The translations under genes and the position numbers were made by a program. The notes below the pieces were generated by a model. The model was not told where the DNA came from. It searched no databases and saw nothing but the letters and a program-made list of their open reading frames with translations. Positions 16,974-24,868 of a stretch of 58,824 nt of DNA are shown in pieces; positions within the stretch are counted from its first letter, which is position 1, and each line of letters opens with the position of its first letter. Source of the DNA: an uncultured Kiritimatiellota bacterium. Its GTDB lineage: Bacteria; Verrucomicrobiota; Kiritimatiellia; RFP12; UBA1067. The stretch is taken from NCBI GenBank assembly GCA_934621385.1, contig CAKTUI010000012.1, positions 1 to 58,824 of the forward strand, written 5' to 3'.

Positions 16974-18191
16974 TCAGAGCTTCGTCGGCTCGTAGTACGG
17001 GTCGTTCTCCTCGTTCGAGGTGGGTGTCGCAAGCACAACCTTCGCCCCGTCACGGAGCTTACGCGTACCTGATGTCACGACCGTCTCGCCTGCCTTCACG
17101 CCCTCCACAATTGGAATCAGACCGTCATGGACGGGGAGCGTCTTCACGGCGCGGGCCTCGACCGTACCGTCCTCCTTCACCACGTACACGCCGACACCGC
17201 CCTGCGGCAAGTCGACAATCGCCGTCTGCTGGACGGTCGGGTAAAGCGGCGGCGCCTTCTTGTCGGCCAGCAGCGTCACATAGCTGTTCGGCACAAGCAG
17301 GCGGTCGGGATTGGGGAATCGCAGGCGCATCATAATCGTCGCCGTCGTCAGCGACATCTGGTTGTCGTCGAAGTCAAATGCACCCTCACGATCGTAGGTC
17401 GAACCGTCCGGCAGGATGAGACGCATGCGGTGGTCGTTGCCACCAAGCCTGTTCTGCCGCTCGGACTGCCGCCAGGCGACATAGGCACGGTCCGTCAGTG
17501 GGAAACTGACGCGAATTGGGTCGACCTGCACGATACGGGCGAGTGCCCCCTTCGACGGGGCGACATAATCACCGACATGAGCCGTCGTCTTACCGATCTG
17601 GCCCGAAATGGGCGCAACAACCTGCGCCTTCTTGCAGTCGTACTCGGCCACGACAAGATTCGCCTTCGCCTGAAGGACGGCGGCCCGCGCCGTATCGGCA
17701 CCCGCCTCGGCGTTGTCGCGCTCCAGCTGGGTGATGCCACGCGCATCCGCCTTCTGCATACGCTCCCAGTAGCGTTCGGCGCGGCGGGCCTCGGCCTCGG
17801 CGGACTCAAGGTCGGCCTTGCGCTGGTTCACGACGGCCTGATAGCGTTCGTCATCCAAGCGGTACAGGACCTGACCCTCCTTCACCAAATCACCTTCCTT
17901 GAAGAGAATCTCCTTCACATAGCCGTCGACCTGAGGCAGAAGGTCGACCTCCTGCAGGGCCTCGGCGTGGGCAACGAACTGCTCGGGCAGGTTGTAGGGC
18001 AGGTTCGTAACCACCATCGTCGCCACGGTCTCGGGGGCCGCAGGCGGCATACCGACTGCCGCGGACTTCTTCGTCATCCGCCCGTACACGTCACCCGCAA
18101 TCCAGCCGCCGACGGCGGACACAATGACCAGAACGGCCGTGCCGATAACCGCACCAACCGCTCCGCCCTTCTTCTCTGTCGTATTCGTCAT
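16974..18191 (-). CDS. RND efflux periplasmic adaptor (membrane fusion protein, AcrA type)
   Basis: A 405-aa protein with an N-terminal membrane anchor (AVIGTAVLVIVSAVGGWIAG). The split lipoyl domain (VDGYVKEILFKEGDLVKEGQ and APISGQIGKTTAHVGDYV) brackets a coiled-coil hairpin. Beta-barrel and membrane-proximal domains follow (PLYPTVQQTAIVDLPQGGVGV). An AAGGAG sequence precedes the ATG at 18191. It links the pump to the outer-membrane channel. It lies 27 bases after the TetR gene, in the same operon. Confidence 0.92.
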   Translation of the reverse strand: MTNTTEKKGGAVGAVIGTAVLVIVSAVGGWIAGDVYGRMTKKSAAVGMPPAAPETVATMVVTNLPYNLPEQFVAHAEALQEVDLLPQVDGYVKEILFKEGDLVKEGQVLYRLDDERYQAVVNQRKADLESAEAEARRAERYWERMQKADARGITQLERDNAEAGADTARAAVLQAKANLVVAEYDCKKAQVVAPISGQIGKTTAHVGDYVAPSKGALARIVQVDPIRVSFPLTDRAYVAWRQSERQNRLGGNDHRMRLILPDGSTYDREGAFDFDDNQMSLTTATIMMRLRFPNPDRLLVPNSYVTLLADKKAPPLYPTVQQTAIVDLPQGGVGVYVVKEDGTVEARAVKTLPVHDGLIPIVEGVKAGETVVTSGTRKLRDGAKVVLATPTSNEENDPYYEPTKL

Positions 18192-18218
18192 TTTCTTACT
18201 CCTTACTTCTTTTAAATG

Positions 18219-18839
18219 TCACTTAATTGAAATGTTTTCCCAAATCGCCGCGTAGGCGTGCACAAGCGTGTCGCGCATATCGCAAGTCAGGAAGTTATCA
18301 ATCCGACCTTGCACCAGCCCATCCCACAGCACAAGGCAAACTGTCGCAATCTCGTCAACCTTGACGTCCGGGCGGACGCGACCGGCCAGGATATCGTTCC
18401 TGAGTGCCCGCATAAACGCGTGCTTCGGCCCGACGCGTTCGTCCGTCAGCAGTTCCGTACGGACATTCGCCATAGACGAATCGCCCCACTTGATCTGACA
18501 CTTCATCAGACGGAAGAACGCCGTACCACGCGGATCGGCGACCAACTGCTCCGCATTGCGCACCATCATGTCGGCCACGGCTGGGAATGTCAGCTCGCCC
18601 TCCGACATCAGCGACAACAACTGCCGACGAAATTTCTCAAGGGCCACATCGACAAGGGCCACCAAAAGCGTTTCTTTTGAATCGAAATGCCAGTAAACCG
18701 CACCCTTCGTTAATTTCAGACGGGCGGCAATATCCGTAAACGTCGTGTGCTCGTAGCCCTTCTTCGAAAAGAGGGTGAGCGCACTCGCAAGGATTCGCGA
18801 ACGCGTCTTCTGGGCATCTTCTTTGCTCTTTCTTGCCAT
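18219..18839 (-). CDS. TetR/AcrR-family repressor of the efflux operon
   Basis: A 206-aa protein with the TetR helix-turn-helix at residues about 12-58 (RILASALTLFSKKGYEHTTF, then LKLTKGAVYWHFDSKE). The remainder is the all-helical ligand-binding domain. It is the first gene of the efflux operon. Its promoter contains a palindrome much like the AcrR operator of enterobacteria, so it most likely represses itself and the pump genes until a substrate binds. The predicted transcription start is only a few bases before the ATG, so the mRNA may be nearly leaderless. Confidence 0.9.
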   Translation of the reverse strand: MARKSKEDAQKTRSRILASALTLFSKKGYEHTTFTDIAARLKLTKGAVYWHFDSKETLLVALVDVALEKFRRQLLSLMSEGELTFPAVADMMVRNAEQLVADPRGTAFFRLMKCQIKWGDSSMANVRTELLTDERVGPKHAFMRALRNDILAGRVRPDVKVDEIATVCLVLWDGLVQGRIDNFLTCDMRDTLVHAYAAIWENISIK

Positions 18840-18850
18840 GACGGACGCAT

Positions 18851-18880
18851 ATTATACATACCTTCTGGTATGTATGTCAA
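18851..18880 (-). promoter_or_regulatory. Promoter with embedded TetR operator
   Basis: On the minus strand TTGACA (18880-18875) and TATAAT (18856-18851) are separated by 18 bases. The spacer and its edges form a palindrome with 9-bp arms, ATACATACC at 18854-18862 and GGTATGTAT at 18867-18875, separated by TTCT. Repressor bound here would block RNA polymerase directly. The repressor ATG is at 18839. Confidence 0.85.
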
Positions 18881-19223
18881 GGGGGTGATTTCAAAACTTT
18901 TGCACTGGCGCGGACACGCCGGAAGAACCATCGTATGAGGGCGGGGAGGTAAAAGCGGCAAGCATAGTAGTCCTGCCGTTCGCGTAGGCGACGCGCTCCT
19001 CGACGAGGTCCCAGCCGTCGGAGGCGAAGGTGCGGACGCCGTCGGGGTCGTACGCGAACTGCGCGTACTGGTTGAGGCTGTTCGCCGCCCAGCCCGTCGG
19101 GTTGCCGATTTCGTCGTAGCCGAATTCGGAATAACCGAGTCCCGCCTGAATGCCAACACAATTTATGCAGTTTCGCCCGGTTTTCGAGCTATTCGCGACG
19201 GAAAGTGACTTGTCCTTGTTCAT
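18877..19223 (-). pseudogene. Decayed orphan rhs remnant
   Basis: From the ATG at 19223 the frame contains Rhs-core text (GYDEIGNPTGWAANSLNQYA, then WDLVEERVAYANGRT) that matches the orphan at 22982-24523. About 50 core residues between GVRTFA and DGWDLVEE are deleted. After YANGRT the frame shifts; a different frame continues with CRFYLPALIRWFF, a decayed form of YRFYHPALMRWLN. No tip or immunity gene follows. This is the dying end of the second Rhs array, next to the efflux promoter. Confidence 0.75.
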
Positions 19224-19251
19224 AGGTTGCTCTCTACAGCTGTAATGTCTC

Positions 19252-19635
19252 TCACGGCTTTACCCCCGCTTCAATCCATAGGTCGCGCTCCGAATGTCCA
19301 TCTAAGACAAATCTCTTGTTTGGACAAGGCAATTTGGCTTTAGATGTGTAGTTGCGCAACAAGTCCATATCAAAATACAATTTCAACGATATGAGGATTC
19401 TGCCATTCAGTACAAGGTACCGCTCTCCATAAGCTTCAAGTATGCGTGACATCGCTAAGATTTCTTCTTCGTTTTTTGGCGCATCCATATACCGAAGTTC
19501 CTGATCATGATGTCGCAATTGGATGTAGTAAACTGTCTTCATCGGAAATATTGGAACAAGATATAATGCCGCGATGGCAATTACCGATAAGATTAAGCAA
19601 AAAAGTAAGCACGCTTTCTTCATAAACAAGGTCAT
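19252..19635 (-). CDS. Membrane-anchored small protein, putative Rhs immunity protein (paralogue of 20441-20854)
   Basis: A 127-aa protein whose ATG overlaps the stop of the orphan rhs gene (ATGA). A single N-terminal membrane segment (CLILSVIAIAALYLVPIFP) precedes a soluble domain. It aligns with the protein at 20441-20854 through VYF/VYY, LFFD/LYFD, NYTSKA and a final LWIE. These two are clear paralogues. The toxin before it has lost most of its tip, so this immunity gene is retained without an evident active partner. Confidence 0.65.
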   Translation of the reverse strand: MTLFMKKACLLFCLILSVIAIAALYLVPIFPMKTVYYIQLRHHDQELRYMDAPKNEEEILAMSRILEAYGERYLVLNGRILISLKLYFDMDLLRNYTSKAKLPCPNKRFVLDGHSERDLWIEAGVKP

Positions 19636-20444
19636 TGTCTATCGCCTCCAGTATTTGTTCCAATCGCGTTAGATGTTGTCTTTCCGTTTCTAATACGAAT
19701 TCCGCCATTACCAGAAACCGGTCCATTCCAGATAAATGTCGATTTGTTCCAGAGGCCGGTCTCGGCCTCGTAGTACTTCGTCGAGAAGCGGTGGCGGAAG
19801 AAGCCGGCAAGCGGGCCGGACGCGGCGATGAGTCTGCCGAATGCGTCGTAGGCGAACGCGCAGACCTCGCCGTCGGAATACCCCGTGGCGACAAGTTCGC
19901 GCTTGGCGTTGTAGGCGCTCTCGCGCCAGCGTCCGCTGGCGCAGGTGGTGCGCAGCGGAAGCCCGTCGGGCGTGTAAGAGTAGGTGACCGTCGTTCCGTC
20001 GGCGTATGCCTTGACCGAGCGGAAGCCAGTCGCGGGGTCGAACGTCCAACCGGTCGCATCCCAGACCGCGCCGTCCCGCGTCGTCGAGAGCGAGGTGCGC
20101 CGCCCGGCGGTGTCATAGCCGTGGCGCACGGGATAGGCCGCCCCGCCGGATTCCACCAGGCGGTTCGCAGCGTCGTAGGCGCAGACCGTCACCGCGCCGA
20201 GCGCGTTCGTCGCGGCGATTCGGTTGCCGAAGGAGTCGTAGCCGTAGAACTCGGCGTATACGCCGTCGCCCCGGGCGTGGAATACGTCGTACTCCACGAC
20301 GTCGCCGACGTCGTCGCGCCCAATCCAGTCGACGCTGCGCCCGTCCCTCTCGGTGTAGAACACGCGGCCGTACGGGTCGAAGAAGCTCCTCGTCGTGCCG
20401 GCGGGCGAGGTGGTCTCGAAGGCGATGCCGTATTTGCTCCTCAT
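19632..20444 (-). CDS. Orphan Rhs module with deleted tip (disarmed)
   Basis: A 270-aa protein whose first 220 residues are Rhs core, closely matching the giant Rhs (RSFFDPYGRVFYTERDGRS; GDVVEYDVFHARGD). The core is interrupted at KYYEAETGLWNKS, before the usual YGYRFY and DPI motifs. It jumps directly to about 35 residues (TFIWNGPVSGNGGI, NGKTTSNAIGTNTGG). That tail aligns with the last residues of the tip of the orphan at 20851-22554. So an internal deletion removed the end of the core and most of the toxin domain while keeping the frame and the ATGA couplings on both sides. It is probably inactive as a toxin. Confidence 0.7.
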   Translation of the reverse strand: MRSKYGIAFETTSPAGTTRSFFDPYGRVFYTERDGRSVDWIGRDDVGDVVEYDVFHARGDGVYAEFYGYDSFGNRIAATNALGAVTVCAYDAANRLVESGGAAYPVRHGYDTAGRRTSLSTTRDGAVWDATGWTFDPATGFRSVKAYADGTTVTYSYTPDGLPLRTTCASGRWRESAYNAKRELVATGYSDGEVCAFAYDAFGRLIAASGPLAGFFRHRFSTKYYEAETGLWNKSTFIWNGPVSGNGGIRIRNGKTTSNAIGTNTGGDRQ

Positions 20445-20854
20445 TGGCTATCTCTTTCGTGTTCAAAGTCTTTCTCAATCCATAGAGAGGGAGCACCATC
20501 CTCATTTTCAATGGAAGAAAATTTGCGGTCACGCAACCCAAGCCCAGCCTTTGAAGTATAATTCCAGCGAAGGTTTTTATCAAAGAACAGCCCTCCACGA
20601 ACTAAGATAACATCGCCTATTCTTATAAATGTTTCATTATAATTCTCAAGCATAAGACAAATATCTTTTGCGTCTTTCGAACCCAAAACCACTGATGTCG
20701 ACAGCAACCATTTCGTTCCATTAGCTTGACGAACAAAATAAACAGGCTGAAACGGCCACATCGGAATATACCATGATAAGGTAATGACGCAAAACAGAAT
20801 TATCATTCCACATGAAAAGACAATTCGTCTATAATGGGTGAAATGGCCGTTCAT
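20441..20854 (-). CDS. Membrane-anchored small protein, putative immunity protein of the orphan Rhs at 20851-22554
   Basis: A 137-aa protein. The ATG overlaps the upstream toxin stop and its own stop overlaps the next ATG (ATGA twice). One N-terminal membrane segment (IVFSCGMIILFCVITLSWY) is followed by a soluble domain outside or inside the membrane. It is paralogous to the protein at 19252-19635 (NYTSKA, LWIE). The paralogy of the two matches the shared C-terminal ends of their two upstream toxins, which supports toxin-specific pairing. Confidence 0.65.
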   Translation of the reverse strand: MNGHFTHYRRIVFSCGMIILFCVITLSWYIPMWPFQPVYFVRQANGTKWLLSTSVVLGSKDAKDICLMLENYNETFIRIGDVILVRGGLFFDKNLRWNYTSKAGLGLRDRKFSSIENEDGAPSLWIEKDFEHERDSQ

Positions 20855-22554
20855 CTGCTGTTTTCTCCAGTAAGAGACCCTGTTATCCTTGATGTGGTGC
20901 GTCCGTATCTTTCATAGATTCCCGTGCCACCATGCATTGGTTCTTCCCATGTGAAACTTGATGTGTTCCACACATATCTGCGGATTGTATATGTCGCATC
21001 CAGTTTTTGTGTCCAGGTTGAAAGCATCTTAAAAGAGCGGGCCAACCCATTGATCTCAAGGCATCGAGCATCTGAATCCTCCACATTGCCAAATCCAGGA
21101 ATATACGCCGAAAGCCCAATATGCCAATCGTAATCATCATGCCACCTGTGATCAAGATTTCCAGCAATTGTCACAGTGCATCCATTTCTAATTAAACTGA
21201 ATTCCCCGTATGATGAAACCGTGAATGTACCGCTTGCATAGTACATTTCAGAAAACACATTTGCGGTGTTCATAGCATCATAGTAATCGTAAAAAGTTAT
21301 TTTCTCTCCATTAGCCAGCGTTCTTGCCTTTTCTTTTAGTTTGGATTCAAACCTCGCCTTGTTCAATGACTCAGAGGATATGACTGAATTGAATGAACGA
21401 ACCCAATTCCAGTCCAATATCCTCGTTCCTCCTCTGCCGGACAAGAAATACTCAAGATTGTCTGCAGCGACGTTCTTCCCCTTCCTTCGCGCCGCCGCTA
21501 TCATATCCCTATACGTCTTTTCAATTTCGGCCAGCGTCTTCCCGCTCCCGCCCTTTAGATCAAGACGAGAAATGGCATTGTTCCCGCAGAAGGCGTACAG
21601 ATTAAAACCTCCGCTCTCACCAATCGGATCCTCGGTCAGCCACCGCATGATCTGTGGTCCGTAGTATCGGTAGCCGTAGTAGTAGAGGCCGCAATCCGAA
21701 TCGAAATACTTGGTCGAATGGCGGAACGGGAACGCATCGGGCATCGTGCCCGACTGCGAGACAATATTGCCAAAGGCGTCGTATGTGTAGGAGGCGACGA
21801 CATTCCCCCGCGCATCGCAGTAGCCGCGAATGTTGCCGAAGGCGTCGTAATGCGGAACATAGATCTCACCATCGCGCTTCAGGTAGAGAAGCCCGCCGAT
21901 TCCCGCCGCACCGCCACGCGTGCCGGAGACGTCCTTGCCCCAGGCGTATTCGATTTCACCGGTGGTACCATCAGAGCGCGTGACGTGCTCGTACACGAGC
22001 AGCCAGCCGTCGTAGAAGTAGCGGTGCGTCCCATCGGCGGAGATCTTCTTCACGCGCCGCCCCCGTGCGTCGTAGGCGAACGCGGCGACCACGAGACCGT
22101 TTGACGACGCGGAAACGAGGCGGCTTCCCGAGTCGTATGCGTATGACCATTCGCCGCATTGCGTCATGTTCCCGTCAAGGTCGTAGGACGTCTCACGCGG
22201 AGACGCGGAGTCACGGAGGATGGAGGCGTACTGGTTGCGGCCGTTTGAAACGTACGTGTTGGTGGTCGAATTGGCAACCGAGTGGAGCAGGTTGCCAATC
22301 TCGTCGTATGCATACCCATCCTCCGTGACTCCGCGTGAGGAAACGACTTCCCCCCGCTCGTTGTAGCCGAATGTGTCGGCGTTTCGGGAGACGGGACGGC
22401 TTAGCGCGTCGTATGTATAGGCGAGCGCTCCCAAGGTGAGACCTCCAACTGAGTTTGTGACACCTATGACGAGTGAGCGGCGGTAGGCATCACGCACCAG
22501 CGCATGTACAAAGTCCACGCCGTTGGAGAGCGTGATGGAATGTGCGCATACCAT
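20851..22554 (-). CDS. Orphan Rhs module (core plus intact tip)
   Basis: A 567-aa protein from the ATG at 22554. This start has a GGGAGGTG sequence upstream and lies one base after the previous stop (TGA-C-ATG); a longer frame to 22629 runs inside the previous gene. Core residues 1-310 are almost identical to the giant Rhs and end at MRWLTEDPIGESGG and NLYAFCGNN. The 255-residue tip has a helical part (NVAADNLEYFL), then a beta-rich part containing HRWHDDYDWHIGLSAYIPG. No known toxin family is recognised with certainty. The following gene is its probable immunity gene. Confidence 0.75.
   Translation of the reverse strand: MVCAHSITLSNGVDFVHALVRDAYRRSLVIGVTNSVGGLTLGALAYTYDALSRPVSRNADTFGYNERGEVVSSRGVTEDGYAYDEIGNLLHSVANSTTNTYVSNGRNQYASILRDSASPRETSYDLDGNMTQCGEWSYAYDSGSRLVSASSNGLVVAAFAYDARGRRVKKISADGTHRYFYDGWLLVYEHVTRSDGTTGEIEYAWGKDVSGTRGGAAGIGGLLYLKRDGEIYVPHYDAFGNIRGYCDARGNVVASYTYDAFGNIVSQSGTMPDAFPFRHSTKYFDSDCGLYYYGYRYYGPQIMRWLTEDPIGESGGFNLYAFCGNNAISRLDLKGGSGKTLAEIEKTYRDMIAAARRKGKNVAADNLEYFLSGRGGTRILDWNWVRSFNSVISSESLNKARFESKLKEKARTLANGEKITFYDYYDAMNTANVFSEMYYASGTFTVSSYGEFSLIRNGCTVTIAGNLDHRWHDDYDWHIGLSAYIPGFGNVEDSDARCLEINGLARSFKMLSTWTQKLDATYTIRRYVWNTSSFTWEEPMHGGTGIYERYGRTTSRITGSLTGENSR
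21619..22427. repeat. 809-bp near-identical Rhs core repeat (copy in orphan)
   Basis: It matches 25520-26328 of the giant rhs gene in the same orientation with a constant offset of 3901 bases. I see two mismatches, one changing Cys to Phe (SDCGLYY/SDFGLYY). The match stops exactly at the core-tip boundary on one side and within the YD region on the other. Confidence 0.85.
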
Positions 22555-22555
22555 G

Positions 22556-22942
22556 TCATTCACCTCCCTCAACAAGAAGTGCGATAGTAAGAATGATGAA
22601 GAACCACAATGGGGACAGTATAATTTCAAATATCGAAACCGAGATGACTTTCCTAAGAGACCACTTATTCAAAAGACAAATAAATCCAAGACAAAAATAG
22701 GGCGAAAAAAATGAGAACACCAAAATCAACACTCCTATGGAAAATTTTACACATGGAGAGAGATATAAAAATAATCCAACAGCCGATAGACAAAAAATAC
22801 AATACACACTCTTGTGCACAAGACATGGCAATACGGATACTGCGATCAATCGATAGAGAATAATCGCGAGTAAAGTCACGCCTACTCCACTCCGTAGCAT
22901 TATGTCATTTACTATTCCAGCGAAGGACAAATCCATCGGCAT
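22556..22942 (-). CDS. Small polytopic membrane protein, putative immunity protein of the orphan Rhs at 22982-24523
   Basis: A 128-aa protein with three to four hydrophobic segments (VGVTLLAIILYRLIAVSVL; YCIFCLSAVGLFLYLSP; IGVLILVFSFFSPYF; EIILSPLWFFIILTIALLV). An AAGGAG sequence precedes the ATG at 22942. It is strongly AT-rich compared with the Rhs core. No family is recognised. Position behind the toxin gene (40-base gap) and one base before the next orphan gene supports an immunity role. An integral-membrane immunity protein suggests a membrane-active tip such as a pore former; this is inference. Confidence 0.6.
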   Translation of the reverse strand: MPMDLSFAGIVNDIMLRSGVGVTLLAIILYRLIAVSVLPCLVHKSVYCIFCLSAVGLFLYLSPCVKFSIGVLILVFSFFSPYFCLGFICLLNKWSLRKVISVSIFEIILSPLWFFIILTIALLVEGGE

Positions 22943-22981
22943 ATTGGTTACTCCTTTCGCGAGACAAAGACGAATCTCGCG

Positions 22982-24523
22982 TCACTTGGCACTCCTATGT
23001 GTGTTAGTATAACTTCCACGAACTGAAGAATATGTTGTCACTCGCCAAGCTCCTTTCTCCTTCCATTTAAGATAGATGAAGCTTTTGCGATAGCCATGTA
23101 TATCTTGCAAATATCTCGCGGCACTGTACGATGGTGCTATGTCCCTTATTCCACTACCACCATACGACAAAGGATCCCAAGATACAACTTCAAGGTCCAT
23201 CGTTATATCTGCTTGGAACTCCATCGATAAGAAATTGTGTCCTGATTTTCTGCACCATGAAGCGGTTCCAAGATAAGAATAATGACTGCCGTACAATGCA
23301 TAAAACAATCCCATATCATGGTATGGCTGGAATCTATGCGAGAACATCTGGCGAAACAGACCATCTATCCGACCAGTCTGCAATCCCTCTGAAAATGATT
23401 CTTTATGCTCAATGTCGCCAATTTCAACTTTTTTATTTGTGCCATTAGGGTCTTTCTTTCTCAATTCGGCAACAACGCTACCAATGAAGCTTTGCTGCCA
23501 ACCACTATCATTATATATCTGGCTCGCGTAACGCGACAAATCTAAGTTTGAAGAATGGTTGCCAATATAATGCTTTATCGCATCAGCAGCAAAGTTATAT
23601 CCATTCTCTCGCATCTCTCTAATTTTATCACGCAGTTCATTGATAGCCGACTCTTCAGACCAAGTCCATCTTCCGTCAGAATCAATTACGCGTATGCTTG
23701 AATTGTTACAGAACAAATAGAGATTGTTGTCTCCTTCTTCTTCAATCGGGTCGCGGTTGAGCCAGCGCATGAGGGCGGGGTGGTAGAAGCGGTAGCCGTA
23801 GTAGTAGAGGCCGGTCTCGGCATCGTAGTACTTCGTCGAGAAGCGGTGGCGGAAGAAGCCGGCGAGCGGGCCGGACTGGGAGACGATGTTCCCGAAGGCG
23901 CCGTAGGTGTACCGGGCGACCGTGTTTCCGTCCGTATCGAGGTAGCGCGTGACGTTGCCGTTCGCATCGTAGCAAGGGATGTAGGTCATGCCATCAACCG
24001 TGAGGCAGAGCAGTCCGCCGACCCCGCCCGCGCCCTGCAGCGTCCCGGAGAGGTCCTTGCCCCAGTGGTAACGGATCGTCGAGGTCCTGCCGTTCGCGTA
24101 GGCGACGCGCTCCTCGACGAGGTTCCAGCCGTCGTAGAAGAAGGTTGCGGCCGCCTCCCGAGTGACCTTCCTCACGCGGCGGGACTTCGCGTCGTAGAAG
24201 TTCTCGACGAGCGGCACGCCGTTCGTCGAGACGGCCCTGAGGCGGTTCGCCGCATCGTAGGCGAAGGTGCGGACGCCGTCGGAAAGCAAGTTGCCGTCGG
24301 GGTCGTACGCGAACTGCGCGTACTGGTTGAGGCCGTTCGCCGCCCAGTCCGTCGAGTTGCCGATCTCGTCGTACGCGTGGAGTTCCGTCCGCCCCGCGAT
24401 GGTGGCGTTCGTCACCTCGCCGCGGTCGTTGTAGCCGAACGTGTCCCCATTGCGCCCGACGGGGCGGCCCAGGGCGTCGTAGGCGTAGCCAACACTTTCA
24501 ACAATATTGTCTGCCCCCATCAT
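22982..24523 (-). CDS. Orphan Rhs module (core plus intact tip)
   Basis: A 513-aa protein from the ATG at 24523. This start lies one base after the previous stop (TAG-A-ATG) with a GAAGGTG sequence upstream; the open frame to 24619 lies inside the previous gene. YD repeats run to about residue 257 and end with YRFYHPALMRWLNRDPIEEE and NLYLFCNN. The 255-residue tip starts with helices (ELRDKIREMRENGYNFAADA) that resemble the start of the tip at 20851-22554. A beta-rich end follows, with WDPLSYGGSGI. Thus two neighbouring tips may share a fold but have diverged strongly. No catalytic motif is recognised. Confidence 0.75.
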   Translation of the reverse strand: MMGADNIVESVGYAYDALGRPVGRNGDTFGYNDRGEVTNATIAGRTELHAYDEIGNSTDWAANGLNQYAQFAYDPDGNLLSDGVRTFAYDAANRLRAVSTNGVPLVENFYDAKSRRVRKVTREAAATFFYDGWNLVEERVAYANGRTSTIRYHWGKDLSGTLQGAGGVGGLLCLTVDGMTYIPCYDANGNVTRYLDTDGNTVARYTYGAFGNIVSQSGPLAGFFRHRFSTKYYDAETGLYYYGYRFYHPALMRWLNRDPIEEEGDNNLYLFCNNSSIRVIDSDGRWTWSEESAINELRDKIREMRENGYNFAADAIKHYIGNHSSNLDLSRYASQIYNDSGWQQSFIGSVVAELRKKDPNGTNKKVEIGDIEHKESFSEGLQTGRIDGLFRQMFSHRFQPYHDMGLFYALYGSHYSYLGTASWCRKSGHNFLSMEFQADITMDLEVVSWDPLSYGGSGIRDIAPSYSAARYLQDIHGYRKSFIYLKWKEKGAWRVTTYSSVRGSYTNTHRSAK

Positions 24524-24524
24524 T

Positions 24525-24857
24525 CTATACACCTTCAATCGTGCCATAGTGCCCCCAATCCGGCATCCCCCGATTTGTCCAAGTTTCGTACGTAACAAGA
24601 ATATTAAACTTGTCCTCAATCATTGGAATCGTAAAAGACAAGCTAAAGATAATCCAAAATGCGATGCACAATTCCTTTTTAAATAGGGAATACATTATCT
24701 CAAAAAACGCCAAAACATAAACACAATCCCGATAACAAAAGATCAGCTTATCGGCATGATTACACGGAAATCTAATTGCAAGCTCTGCCATATGTAGAAG
24801 TAAAACTCCAACAAGTTCCATCATCAGGAGATTTCTTTTAACAAATCGAATTGCCAT
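24525..24857 (-). CDS. Small membrane protein, putative immunity protein of giant Rhs 2
   Basis: A 110-aa protein with about three hydrophobic segments (MMELVGVLLLHMAELAI; VYVLAFFEIMYSLF; CIAFWIIFSLSFTIPMI). A perfect AGGAGG sequence lies between the giant Rhs stop (24869) and the ATG at 24857. The gene is AT-rich. No family is recognised. It is directly behind the toxin-tipped Rhs gene, so immunity is the natural reading. It is not obvious how a membrane protein would neutralise a caspase-like tip, so the pairing is tentative. Confidence 0.55.
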   Translation of the reverse strand: MAIRFVKRNLLMMELVGVLLLHMAELAIRFPCNHADKLIFCYRDCVYVLAFFEIMYSLFKKELCIAFWIIFSLSFTIPMIEDKFNILVTYETWTNRGMPDWGHYGTIEGV

Positions 24858-24868
24858 GATTTTTCCTC

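Noticed and set aside
22555..22629. The 25-residue N-terminal extension of the orphan at 20851 (MKLYCPHCGSSSF), resembling a zinc ribbon
   Set aside because: It lies inside the preceding membrane-protein gene. The ATG at 22554, with a strong Shine-Dalgarno sequence and one base behind the stop, is a better start.
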